From the NCBI GenBank assembly GCA_029961685.1, contig JARWKL010000007.1, positions 24,375,013 through 24,439,012 on the forward strand: DNA of 64,000 bases. The letters run 5' to 3'. Origin of the DNA: Aristolochia californica. Its lineage: Eukaryota > Streptophyta > Magnoliopsida > Piperales > Aristolochiaceae. Shown here in pieces: positions 11,989-24,330 of this stretch (position 1 is the stretch's first letter; each line of letters starts with the position of its first letter). Made by a program: the position numbers and the translations under genes. The notes beneath the pieces were generated by a model. The model was not told the origin of the DNA. It saw nothing but the letters and a program-made list of their open reading frames with translations, and did not search any database.

Positions 11989-13990
11989 CATTTGTGGTGT
12001 GTGAATAGATATTTTTAATTTACATTATTTATTATTTTAAATATTTTCCACACATCAACTATAAAATTTTTAGTTTTGTTGTGAAATTTTTTACCTTTTT
12101 TGTTTACGGGATGAAGGGGGGAGGGAAAACTCAAAGTTCTGATTTAAGAAAAAAGTGTACATCCAAAATGGAAATTCACAATGCACAAATGTAGAGAGAG
12201 ATATTTCCAAAGAGTGTCTGTATGTTTTAGGTATCGTATGCAGTCTTTTGTTTTTATATCTAAGGTTTTGCAATCGTCGGGAAACGGGGGAGGCGGGCGA
12301 TTTTTAACTGAGTGTTGACTTCAAATCCATAAGTCATTTCTTACAAAAATAAAGCCCGTTACGCATGAAAAATCACTTTACAATCATCTATGATTGTTCG
12401 CTCAACTTTCTGAATATGGGCAAAATAATGGCTTGTTAGACTCGGGCAAATATCCCACCGCACGTTCACTTGAGAATTTATTGAGCTTTTGTTATTCTCT
12501 TTAAAAGCTTTGGATCCATACGTCATTTGAATCTTTAACATGTTTCTATCATGCATATCCATTTTTAAAACATGTGTAGAAAAAATCTCCTTCATGTAAA
12601 ATTCCGAGATATTAGTTTTGGACTAGTGGAATTTCCCAAACTTGGATCACAAACTTTTATGTTCATTTGTGGTACGTGAATAAATTTTCTTCATTTAATT
12701 TTTTATTGTTTTAAACTTTTTCCGTACATCAACTATGAAATTTTCATTTTGCTGTGATCTATTTGCCTTTTTTGTTTTCGGGATGAAGGGAGAGCGAAAA
12801 ACTCGAAGTTTTGATTTAAGAAAAATGTGTAAAACTAAAACGGAAATGCACAATGCAAATATCTAGAGAGAGATAATTCCAAAGAGTGTCTGTAATTTTT
12901 AGGGATTGTAAGGACCTTTTTCGTTTTTATATCTCAGGTTTTGCAATCGTTGGGAAAATGGGTTGCGGAGGATTTTTAACTGAGTGTTGAATTGCAATCC
13001 ACAAGTCATTTCATACAAAAATATAGCACGTTACGCATGACAAATCACATTACAATCATCTATGATTAATTATGTCAACTTTTTGAAAATGGGCAAAATA
13101 ATGGCATATTTGACTCGGGTAAATATCCCACCGCAAGTTCACTTGAAAATTTAATGAGCATCTGTTATTCTATTTAAAAGCTTTGCATCCATAGCTCATT
13201 TGCATCTTTAACATGTTTCAAAAATGCACATCCATTTTTAAAACATGTGTGGATGAAATCTCTGTCTTGCAAAATTCCAAGCTATTAGGGTGAAACTAGT
13301 GGAATTTCCCAAAATTGGATGACAAAACTTTTGTGTTCATTTGTGTTCGGTGAATAAATTTTATTTATTTATATTTTTTATTGTTTTGAATTTTTTCCAT
13401 ACATCAACGATAAAATTTTCATTTTGTTGTAAGGTTTTTGCCATTTTGTTTTCGGGATGAGGGAGCGCGAAACGTCAAAGTTTTGATTTAAGAAAAAAGT
13501 GTACATATAAAATGGAAAGGACAATGCACAATTGTAGGGAGAGATAATTCCAAAGAGTGTCTGTAATTTTTAGGGATTTTCAGCTCTTTTTAGTTTTTAT
13601 ATCTCAGGTTTTGCAATCGTCAGGACAAATATGTGGCAGAGGATTTTTAACCGAGTGTTGAATTGCAATCCATAAGTCATTTCATACAAAAATATAGCCC
13701 GTTACGTATGACAAATCACTTTACAATCATCTATGATTGTTAGATCAAATTTTTGAAAATGGGCAAAATAATGATTTGTTAGACTCACGTTCACTTGAGA
13801 ATTTAATGTGCGTTTGTTATTGTCTTTAAAAGCTTTGGATCCATAGGTCATTCGAATCTTTAACATGTTTCAAGCATGCATATCCATTTTTAAAACATGT
13901 GGAGAAAAAATCACCTTCATGTAAAATTCCAAGCTTAATAGGGTTGGACTAATGGAATTTCCCAAACTTGGATAACAAAACTTTTGTGTT
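11989..13990 (+). repeat. A-B-C trimer; C with ~18-bp deletion
   Basis: Monomers: A 11989-12663, B 12664-13337, C 13338-13990 (653 bp). At 13785 C jumps from 'ttagactc' to 'acgttcacttg', losing the 'gggtaaatatcccaccgc' stretch. B and C here share private variants ('gccattttgttttcggg', 'tttttaaccgagtg', 'ttattgtctttaaaag') with the copies at 26353-29721. Confidence 0.9.
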
Positions 13991-16013
13991 CATTTGTGGT
14001 GTGTGAATAGATATTTTTTATTTATATTAGTTATTATTTTAAATATTATCCACACAACAACTTTAAAATTTTTATTTTGTTGTGATCTATTTTGCCTTAT
14101 TTGTTTACGGGATGAAGGGGGAGCGAAAACTCAAAGTTCTGATTTAGGAAAAAAGTGTACATCTATAATGAAAATGCACAATGCACAAATGTAGAGAGAG
14201 ATATTTCCAAAGAGTATCTGTATGTTTTAGAGATCGTATGCACTCTTTCATTTTTATATCTAAGGTTTTGCAATCGTCGGGAAACGGGGGAGGCGGGCGA
14301 TTTTTAACTGAGTGTTGACTTCAAATCCATATGTCATTTCTTACAAAAATATAGCCCGTTACGCATGGCAAATCACTTTACAATCATCTATGATTGTTAG
14401 CTCAACTTTTTGAATATGGGCAAAATAATGGCTTGTTTGGCTCGGGCAAATATCCCACCACACGTTCACTTGTGAATTTAATGAGCGTTTGTTATTATCT
14501 TTAAAAGCGTTGGATCCATAGGTCATTTGAATCATTAACATGTTTCTGGCATGCATATCCATTTTTAAAACATGTGTAGAAAAAAATCTCCTTCATGTAA
14601 AATTCCAAGATATTTGTTTTGGACTAGTGGAATTTCCCAAACTTGGATAACAAAATTTTTGTGTTCATTTGTGGTGTGTGAATAAATTTTCTTCATTTAC
14701 TTTTTTTATTGTTTTAAACTTTTTTTGTACATCAACTATGAAATTTTCATTTTGCTGTGATCTATTTGCCTTTTTTGTTTACGGGATGAAGGGAGAGCGA
14801 AAAACTTGAAGTTTTGATTTAAGAAAAATGTGTACATCTAAAACGGAAATGCACAATGCAAGTATCTAGAGAGAGATAATTCCAAAGAGTGTCTGTAATT
14901 TTTAGGGATTGTAAGGACCTTTTCGTTTTTATATCTCAGGTTTTGCAATTGTTGGGAAAATGGGTTGCGGAGGATTTTTAACTGAGTGTTGAATTGCAAT
15001 CCATAAGTCATTTCATACAAAAATATTGCACGTTACGCATGATAAATCACATTACAAACATCTATGATTAATTATCTCAGCTTTTTGCAAATGGGCAAAA
15101 TAATGACATGTTTGACTCGGGTAAATATCCCACCACAAGTTCACTTTAGAATTTAATGACCGTTTGTTATTCTCTTTAAAAGCTTTGAATCCATAGCTCA
15201 TTTGCATCTTTAACATGTTTCAAACATGCATATCCATTTTTAAAACATGTGTGGATGAAATCTCTTTCTTGCAAAATTTCAAACTATTAGAGGTAAATTA
15301 ATGGAATTTCCCAAAATTGGATAACAAAAATTTTGTGTTCATTTGTGTTGGGTGAATAAATTTTATTTATTTATATTTGTTATTGTTTTAAATTTTTTCC
15401 TTACATCAACTATAAGACTTTCTTTTGTTGTAAGCTTTTTGCCTTGTATATTTTCGGGATGAAGGGAGTGCGAAAAGTCAAAGTTTTGATTTAAGAAAAA
15501 AGTGCACATCAAAAAAAGAAAAGCACAATGCACAATTGTAGGGAGAGATAATTCCAAAGAGTGTCTGTAATTTTTAGGGATTGTAAGCTCTTTTTAGTTT
15601 TTATATCTCAGGTTTTGCAATCATCGGGAAAAATTGGTGGCAGAGAATTTTTAACTGATTGTTGAATTGCAATCCATAAGTCATTTCATACAAAAATATA
15701 GCCCATTACATATGACAAATCACTTTAAAATCATGTATGATTTTTAGATCAAATTTTTTAAAATGGGCAAAATAATGACTTGTTAGACTCGGGTAAATAT
15801 CCCACCGCACGTTCACTTGAGAATTTAATGAGCGTTTGTTATTCTCTTTAAAAGCTTTGGATCCATAGGTCATTTCAATCTTTAACATGTTTCAAGCATG
15901 CACATCCATTTTTAAAACATGTGTACAAAAAATCTTCTTCATGTAAAATTCCAAGCTTAATAGGGTTGGACTAAAAGCAATTTCCCAAACTTGGATAACA
16001 AAACTTTTGTGTT
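13991..16013 (+). repeat. A-B-C trimer
   Basis: Monomers: A 13991-14665, B 14666-15339, C 15340-16013. A has 'tatccacacaacaacttt', otherwise seen in the A copies at 25680 and 27700. B has 'gtaaggaccttttcg', 'acattacaaacatc' and 'aatgacatgtttgac', shared with the B at 29722. Confidence 0.92.
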
Positions 16014-18019
16014 CATTTGTGGTGGGTGAATAGATATTTTTTATTTACATTAGTTATTATTTTAAATATTTTCCACACATCAACTATAAAAATTTTATTT
16101 TGTTGTGATCTTTTTTGCCTTTTTTGTTTACGGGATGAAGGGGGAGCAAAAACTCAAAGTTCTGATTTAGGAAAAAAGTGTACATCTAAAATGGAAATGC
16201 ACAATGCACAAATGTAGAGAGAGATATTTCCATAGAGTGTCTATATGTTTTAGGGATCGTATGCACTTTTTCGTTTTTATATCTAAGGTTTTGCAATCGT
16301 CGGGAAACGGGGGAGGCGGGCGATTTTTAATTGAGTGTTGACATCAAATCCATAAGTCATTTCTTACAAAAATATAGCCCGTTACGCATGACAAATCACT
16401 TTACAATCATCTATGATTGTTAGCTCAACTTTTTGAATATGGGCAAAATAATGGCTTGTTTGACGGGGGCAAATATCCCACCGCAAGTTCACTTGAGAAT
16501 TTAATGAGCATTTGTTATTCTCTATAAAAGCTTTGGATCCATAGGTCTTTTGAATCTTTAACATGCTTCTGGCATGCATATCCATTTTTAAATCATGTGT
16601 AGAAAAAATCTCCTTCATGTAAAATTCCAAGATATTAGTTTTGGACTACTGGAATTTCCTAAACTTGGATAAAAAAACTTGTGTTCCTTTCTGGTGTGTG
16701 AATAAATTTTCTTCATTTACTTTTTTTATTGTTTTAAACTTTTTCCATACATCAACTATGAAATTTTCATTTTGCTGTGATCAATTTGCCTTCTTTGTTT
16801 ACGGGATGAACAGAGAGCCAAAAACTCGAAGTTTTGATTTAAGAAAAATGTGCACATCTAAAACAGAAATGTACAATGCACATATGTAGAGATAATTCCA
16901 AAGAGTGCCTGTAATTTTTAGGGATTGTAAGCACCTTTTCGTTTTTATATCTCAGGTTTTGCAATCGTCGGGAAAAATAGTTGCGGAGGATTTTTAACTG
17001 AGTGTTGAATTGCAATCCGTAAGTCATTTCATACAAAAATTTAGCCCGTTACGCATGATAAATCACATTACAATCATCTATGACTAATTATGTCAGCTTT
17101 TTGCAAATGGGCAAAATAATGGCATGTTTGACTCGGGTAAATATCCCACCGCAAGTTCACTTGAGAATTTAATAAGCGTTTGTTATTCTCTTTAAAAGCT
17201 TTGCATCCATAGCTCATTTGCATCTTTAACATGTTTCAAACATGCATATCCATTTTTAAAACATGTGTGGATGAAATCTCTTTCTTGCAAAATTCCAAGT
17301 AATTACGGTTAAACTAGTGGAATTTCCAAAAATTGGATAACAAAACTTTTGTGTTCATTTGTGTTGGGTCAATAAATTTTATTTATTTATATTTCTTATT
17401 GTTTTAAATTTTTTCTATACTTCAACTATAAAACTTTCATTTTGTTGTAAGCTTTTTGCCTTGTTTATTTTCGAGATGAAGGGAGAGCGAAAAGTCAAAG
17501 TTTTGATTTAAGAAAAAAGTGTACATCTAAAATGGAAAAGCACAATGCACAATTGTAGGGAGAGATAATTCCAAAGAGTGTCTGTAATTTTTAGGGGTTG
17601 TAAGCTCTTTTTAGTTTTTATATCTCAGGTTTTGCAATCGTCGGGAAAAATTGGTGGCAGAGGATTTTTAACTGAGTGTTGAATTGCAATCCATAAGTCA
17701 TTTCATACAAAAATATAGCCCGTTACGCATGAAAAATCACTTTACAATCATGTATGATTGTTAGATAATATTTTTGAAAATGGGCAAAATAATGACTTGT
17801 TAGACTCGGGTAAATATCCCACCGCACGTTCACTTGAGAATTTAATGAGCATTTGTTATTCTCTTTAAAAGCTTTGGATCCATAGGTCATTTGAATCTTT
17901 AAGCATACATATCCTTTTTTAAAACATGTGTAGAAAAAATCTCCTTCATGTAAAATTCCAAGCTTAATAGGGTTGGACTAAAGGAATTTCCCAAAATTGG
18001 GTAACAAAACTTTAGTGTT
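16014..18019 (+). repeat. A-B-C trimer with two short losses
   Basis: Monomers: A 16014-16685, B 16686-17355 (670 bp), C 17356-18019 (664 bp). B has lost one 'gaga' at about 16887. C has lost about 10 bp at 17899 ('ctttaagcatacat' where 'ctttaacatgtttcaagcat' is normal), which removes the left half of the tail hairpin. Confidence 0.91.
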
Positions 18020-20041
18020 CATTTGTGGTGTGTGAATAGATATTTTTTATTTACATGAATTATTATTTTTAATATTTTCCACACATCAACTATAAAATTT
18101 TTATTTTGTTGTGAGCTTTTTTACGTTTTTTGTTTACGGGAGGAAGGGGGAGCGAAAACTCTAAGTTCTGATTTAAGAAAATAGTGTACATCTAAAATGG
18201 AAATGCACAATGCACAAATGTAGAGAGAGATATTTCCAAAAAGTGTCTGTATGTTTTAGAGATCGTATGCACTTTTTCGCTTTTATATCTAAGGTTTTGC
18301 AATCGTCGGGAAAAATTGGTGGCAGAGGATTTTTAACTGAGTGTTGAATTGCAATCCATAAGTCATTTCTTAAAAAAATATAGCCCGTTACGCATGACAA
18401 ATCACTTTACAATCATCTATGATTGTTAGCTCAACTTTTTGAATATGGGCAAAATAATGGCTTGTTTGACTCGGGCAAATATCCCACCGCACGTTCACTT
18501 GAGAATTTAATGAGCGTTTGTTATTCTCTTTAAAAGCTTTGAATCATTAGGTCTTTTGAATCTTTAACATGTTTCTGGTATGCATACCCATTTTTAAAAT
18601 ATGTGTAGAAAAAATCTCGTTCATGTAAAATTCCAAGATATTAGTTTTGGACTAGTGGAATTTCCCAAACTTGGATAACAAAACTTTTGCGTTCCTTTGT
18701 AGTGTTTGAATAAATTTTCTTCATTTACTTTTTTTATTGTTTTAAACTTTTTCCATACATCAACTATGAAATTTTCATTTTGTTGTGATCTATGTTCCTT
18801 GTTTGTTTACTGGATGAAGGGAGAGCGAAAAACTCGAAGTTTTGATTTAAGAAAAATATGCACATCTAAAACGGAAATGCACAATGCAAATATGTAGAGA
18901 GAGATAATTCCAAAGAGTGCCCGTAATTTTTCGGGATTGTAAACATCTTTTCGTTTTTGTATCTCAGGTTTTGTAATCGTCGGGAAAAATAGGTTGCGGA
19001 GGATTTTTAACTGAGTGTTGAATTGCAATCCATAAGTCATTTCATACAAAAATATAGCCCGTTACACATGATAAATCAAATTACAATCATTTAAGATTAA
19101 TGATGTTGTCTTTTTGCAAATGGGCAAAATAATGGCATGTTTGACTCGGGTAAATATCCCACCGCAAGTTCACTTGAGAATTTAATGAGCGTTTGTTATT
19201 CTCTTTAAAAGATTTGCATTCGTAGCTCATTTGCATCTTTAACATGTTTCAAACAAGCATATCCATTTTTAAAACATGTGTGGATGAAATCTCTTTCTTT
19301 CAAAATTCAAAGCTATTAGGGTTAAACTAGTGGAATTTCCTAAAATTGGATAACAAAACTTTTGTGTTCATTTGTGTTGGGTGAATAAATTTTATTTATT
19401 TATATTTGTTATTGTTTTAAATTTTTTCCATACATCAACTATAAAACTTTCATTTTGTTGTAAGCTTTTTGCCTTGTTTATTTTTGGGATGAAGGGAGAG
19501 CGAAAAGTCAAAGTTTTGATTTAAGAAAAAAGTGTACATCTAAAATGGAAAAGCCTAATGCACAATTGTAGGGAGAGATAATTCCAAATAGTGTTAGTAA
19601 TTTTAAGGGATTGTAAGCTCTTTTTAGTTTTTATATCTCAGGTTTTGCAATCGTCGGGAAAAATTGGTGGCAGAGGATTTTTAACTGATTGTTGAATTGC
19701 AATCCATAAGTCATTTCATACAAAAATATAGCCCATTACGCATGAAAAATCACTTTACAATCATGTATGATTTTTAGATAATATTTTGAAAATGGGCAAA
19801 ATAATGACTTGTTAGACTCGGGTAAATATCCCACCGCAAGTTCACTTGAGAATTTAATGAGCGTTTGTTATTCTCTTTAAAAGCTTTGGATCCGTAGGTC
19901 ATTTGAATCTTTAACATGTTTCAAGCATGCATATCCATTTTTAAAACATGTGTAGAAAAAATCTCCTTCATGTAAAATTCCAAGCTAAATAGGGTTGGAC
20001 TAAAGGAATTTCCCAAACTTGGATAACAAAACTTTTGTGTT
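18020..20041 (+). repeat. A-B-C trimer; A carries a C patch
   Basis: Monomers: A 18020-18693, B 18694-19368, C 19369-20041. In A, about 18308-18361 is C-like ('gggaaaaattggtggcagag', 'gttgaattgcaatcc') and replaces the GC-rich A box; both flanks are A. B has 'gatgttgtctttttgc' and 'aatcaaattacaatc', shared with the next B (20714). Confidence 0.91.
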
Positions 20042-22058
20042 CATTTGTGGTGTGTGAATAGATATTTTTATTTACATTAGTTATTATTTAAAATATTTTC
20101 CTCACATCAACTATAAAATTTTTATTTTGTTGTGATCTTTTTTGCCTTTTTTGTTTATGGGAGGAAGGGGGTGCGAAAACTCAAAGTTCTGATTTAAGAA
20201 AATAGTGTACATCTAAAATGGATATGCACAATGCACAAATGTAGAGAGAGATATTTCCAAAGAGTGTCTGTATGTTTTAGGGATCGTATGCACTTTTACG
20301 TTTTTATTTCTAAGGTTTTGCAATCGTCGGGAAACGGGGGAGGCGGGTGATTTTTAACTGAGTGTTGATTTCAAATCCATCAGTCATTTCTTAAAAAAAT
20401 ATAGCCAGTTACGCATGACAAATCACTTAACAATCATCTATGATTGTTAGCTCAACTTTTTGAATATGGACAAAATAATGGCTTGTTTGTCTCGGGCAAA
20501 TATCCCACCGCACGTTCACATGAGAATTTGATGAGCGTTTGTTATTCTCTTTAAAAGTTTGGATCCATAGGTCTTTTGAATCTTTTACATGTTTCTGGCA
20601 TGCATAACCATTTTTAAAATATGTGTAAAAAAAATCTCCTTCATGTAAAATTCCAAGATATTAATTTTGGACTAGTGGAATTTCCCAAACTTGGATAGCA
20701 AAATTTTTGTGTTCATTTGTGGTGTGTGAATAAATTTTCTTCATTTACTTTTTTTATTGTTTTAATTTTTTCCGCACATCAACTATGAAATTTTCATTTT
20801 GCTATGATCTATTTGCCTTTTTTGTTTACGGGATGAAGGGAGAGCCAAAAACTCGAAGTTTTGATTTAAGAAAAATGTGTACATCTAAAACGGAAATGAA
20901 AAATGCACATATGTAGAGAGAGATAATTCCAAAGAGTGTCTGTAATTTTTAGGGATTGTAAGCACCTTTTCGTTTTTATATCTCAGGTTTTGCAATCGTT
21001 GGGAAAAATGGGTTGCGGAGGATTTTTAACTGAGTGTTGAATTGCAATCCATAAGTCATTTCATACAAAAATATAGCCCGTTACACATGATAAATCAAAT
21101 TACAATCATTTAAGATTAATGATGTTGTCTTTTTGCAAATGGGCAAAATAATGGCATGTTTGACTCGAGTAAATATCCCACCGCAAGTTCACTTGAGAAT
21201 TTAATGATCGTTTGTTATTCTCTTTAAAAGCTTTGCATCCATAGCTCATTTGCATCTTTAACATGTTTCAAACATGCATATCAATTTTTAAAACATGTGT
21301 GGATGAAATCTCTTTCATTCAAAATTCCAAGCTATTAGGGTTAAACTAGTGGAATTTCCCAAAATTGGATAACAAAACTTTTGTGTTCATTTGTTGGGTG
21401 AATAAATTTCCTTTATTTATATTTGTTATTGTTTTAAATTTTTTCCATATATCAACTATGAAACTTTCATTTTGTCGTAAGCTTTTTGCCTTGTTTATTT
21501 TCGGGATGAAGGGAGAGCGAAAAGTCAAAGTTTTGATTTAATAAAAAAGTGTACATCAAAAATAGAAAAGCACAATGCACAATTGTAGGGAGAGAAAATT
21601 CCAAAGAGTGTCTGTAATTTTTAGGGATTGTAAGCTCTTTTTAGTTTTTATATCTCAGGTTTTGCAATCGTCGGGAAAAATTGGTGGCAGAGGATTTTTA
21701 ACTGAGTGTTGAATTGCAATCCATAAGTCATTTGATACAAAAATATAGCCCGTTACTCATGACAAATCACTTTACAATCATGTATGATTTTTAGATCAAA
21801 TTTTTGAAAATGGCAATATAATGACTTGTTAGACTCGGGTAAATATGCCACTGCACGTTCACTTGAGAATTTAATGAGCGTTTGTGATTCTGTTTAAAAG
21901 CATTTGATCCATAGGTCATTTGAATCTTTAACATGTTTCAAGCATGCATATCCATTTTTAAAACATGTGTAGAAAAAATCTCCTTCATGTAAAATTCCAA
22001 GCTTAATAGGGTTGGACTAAAGGAATTTCCGAAACTCTGATAACAAAATTTTTGTGTT
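20042..22058 (+). repeat. A-B-C trimer, close copy of the preceding one
   Basis: Monomers: A 20042-20713, B 20714-21387, C 21388-22058. A shares 'gggaggaaggggg', 'ggtcttttgaatc' and 'aaaatatgtgta' with the A at 18020; B shares 'gatgttgtctttttgc' with the B at 18694. Spacing is about 2,021 bp. C starts 'catttgttgggtg', a two-base loss. Confidence 0.91.
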
Positions 22059-22728
22059 CATTTGTAGTGTGTGAATAGATATTTTTTATTTACATTAGTT
22101 ATTATTTTAAATATTTTCCACACATCAACTATAAAATTTTTATTTTGTTGTGTTCTTTTTTGCCATTTTTTTTACGCGATGAAGGAGGAACGAAAACTCA
22201 AAGTTCTGATTTAAGAAAATAGTGTACATATAAAATGGAAATGCACAATGCACAAATGTAGAGAGAGATATTTTCAAAGAGTGTCTGTATGTTTTAGGGA
22301 TCGTATGCACTTTTTCGTTTTTATATCTAAGGTTTTGCAATCATCGGGAAACGAGGGAGGCGAGCGATTTTTAACTGAGTGTTGACTTCAAATCCATAAG
22401 TCATTTCTTACAAAAATATTGCCCGTTACGCTTGAAAAATCACTTTACAATCATCTATGATTGTTAACTCAACTTTTTGAATATGGGCAAAATAATGGCT
22501 TGTTTGACTGGGGCAAATATCCCACCGCAAGTTCACTTGAGAATTTAATGAGCGTTTGTTATTCTCTTTAAAAGGTTTGGATCCATAGGTCATCTGAATC
22601 TTTAACATGTTTCTTGCATGCATATCCATTTTTAAAACTTGTGTAGGAAAAATCTCCTTCATGTAAAATTCCAAGATTTTAGTTTTGGACTAGTAGAATT
22701 TCCATAACTTGGATAACAAAACTTTTGT
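22059..22728 (+). repeat. A monomer joined to a B tail
   Basis: A unit with 'ttgttgtgttctt' and 'tttacgcgatgaag' (shared with 1263-1877). Instead of a new B head after 'acaaaacttttgtgt', the sequence continues directly into B tail ('ctttaatatgtttcaaac'), so roughly the first 540 bases of a B monomer are absent. Confidence 0.88.
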
Positions 22729-23298
22729 GTCTTTAATATGTTTCAAACATGCATATCCATTTGCGTCTTTAACATGTTTCAAACATGTATATCTATTTGC
22801 GTCTTTAACATGTTTCAAACATGCATATCCATTTTTAAAACATGTGTGGACGAAATCTCTTTTTTGCATAATTGCAAGCTATTAGGGTTAAACTAGTGGA
22901 ATTTCCCAAAATTGGATAACAAAACTTTTGTGTTCATTTCTGCTGCGTGAATAAATTTTATTTATTTATATTTTTTATTGTTTTAAATTTTTTTCATACA
23001 TCAACTGTAAAATTTTCATTTTGTTTTAAGCTTTTTTCGTTGTTCGTTTTCGGGATGAAGGGAGAGCGAAAAGTCAAAGTTTTGATTTAAGAAAAAAGTT
23101 TACATCTAAAATGGAAAAGCACAATGAACAATTGTAGGGAGAGATAATTCCAAAGAGTGTCTGTAATTTTTAGGGATTGTAAGCTCTTTTTAGTTTTTAT
23201 ATCTCAGGTTTTGCAATCGTCGGGAAAAATTGGTGGCAGACAATTATTAACTGAGTGTTGAATTGCAATCCATAAGTCATTTCATACAAAATAATGAC
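22500..23298 (+). repeat. 799-bp tandem duplication, copy 1
   Basis: Contains, in order: the A second half, three 36-bp units, the rest of a B tail, and a C monomer start (22935) up to an internal deletion at about 23287. Landmarks repeat exactly 799 bp later: 'tgtaaaattccaag' at 22662 and 23461, the 36-mers at 22729 and 23528, 'tcatacaaaataatgac' at 23282 and 24081. The breakpoint lies in 'cttgttnga' shared by A and C. The two copies look nearly identical by eye. Confidence 0.9.
22729..22836 (+). repeat. 36-bp short tandem repeat, 3 units
   Basis: Units at 22729, 22765 and 22801, each 'gtctttaacatgtttcaaac' followed by 'atgcatatccatttgc' (the third ends 'atttttaa'). The unit is a piece of B tail centred on the palindrome 'catgtttcaaacatg'. 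Unit 2 has 'gtatatctatttgc'. A single copy is present in normal B monomers. Confidence 0.93.
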
Positions 23299-24097
23299 TT
23301 GTTTGACTGGGGCAAATATCCCACCGCACGTTCACTTGAGAATTTAATGAGCGTTTGTTATTCTCTTTAAAAGGTTTGGATCCATAGGTCATCTGAATCT
23401 TTAACATGTTTCTTGCATGCATATCCATTTTTAAAACTTGTGTAGGAAAAATCTCCTTCATGTAAAATTCCAAGATTTTAGTTTTGGACTAGTAGAATTT
23501 CCATAACTTGGATAACAAAACTTTTGTGTCTTTAACATGTTTCAAACATGCATATCCATTTGCGTCTTTAACATGTTTCAAACATGTATATCTATTTGCG
23601 TCTTTAACATGTTTCAAACATGCATATCCATTTTTAAAACATGTGTGGACGAAATCTCTTTTTTGCATAATTGCAAGCTATTAGGGTTAAACTAGTGGAA
23701 TTTCCCAAAATTGGATAACAAAACTTTTGTGTTCATTTCTGCTGCGTGAATAAATTTTATTTATTTATATTTTTTATTGTTTTAAATTTTTTTCATACAT
23801 CAACTGTAAAATTTTCATTTTGTTTTAAGCTTTTTTCGTTGTTCGTTTTCGGGATGAAGGGAGAGCGAAAAGTCAAAGTTTTGATTTAAGAAAAAAGTGT
23901 ACATCTAAAATGGAAAAGCACAATGAACAATTGTAGGGAGAGATAATTCCAAAGAGTGTCTGTAATTTTTAGGGATTGTAAGCTCTTTTTAGTTTTTATA
24001 TCTCAGGTTTTGCAATCGTCGGGAAAAATTGGTGGCAGACAATTTTTAACTGAGTGTTGAATTGCAATCCATAAGTCATTTCATACAAAATAATGAC
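23299..24097 (+). repeat. 799-bp tandem duplication, copy 2
   Basis: Second copy, again ending in a C monomer (start 23734) with the same internal deletion, now continuing into normal C sequence ('ttagactcgggtaaat'). Small differences from copy 1 include 'aacatg' for 'aatatg' in the first 36-mer and 'gtgtacatc' for 'tttacatc' near 23900. Confidence 0.9.
23528..23635 (+). repeat. 36-bp short tandem repeat, 3 units (second occurrence)
   Basis: Units at 23528, 23564 and 23600. The whole triplet was copied by the 799-bp duplication, because the variant 'gtatatctatttgc' is again in the middle unit. Confidence 0.93.
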
Positions 24098-24330
24098 TTG
24101 TTAGACTCGGGTAAATATCCCACCACACTTTCACTTGAGAATTTAATGAGCGTTTCTTATTCTCTTTAAAATCTTTGGATCCATAGGTCATTTGAATCTT
24201 TAACATGTTTCAAGCATGCATATCCATTTTTAAAACATGTGTAGAAAAAATCTCCTTCATGTAAAATTCCAAGCTTAATAGGGTTGGACTGATGGAATTT
24301 CCCAAACTTGGATAACAAAACTTTTGTGTT
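23734..24330 (+). repeat. C monomer with ~78-bp internal deletion
   Basis: C head ('ctgctgcgtgaataaatttt') with 'attggtggcagac'. At about 24086 'catacaaaa' joins 'taatgacttgttag', removing 'tatagcccgttacgcatga' through 'gatcaaatttttg'. Length is 597 bp. The join shares 'caaaa' with both partners, consistent with microhomology. The C tail is normal. Confidence 0.88.

Noticed and set aside
22729..23635. CRISPR-like or minisatellite locus
   Set aside because: The 36-bp units are directly adjacent with no spacers and derive from the monomer tail. No cas genes are present.
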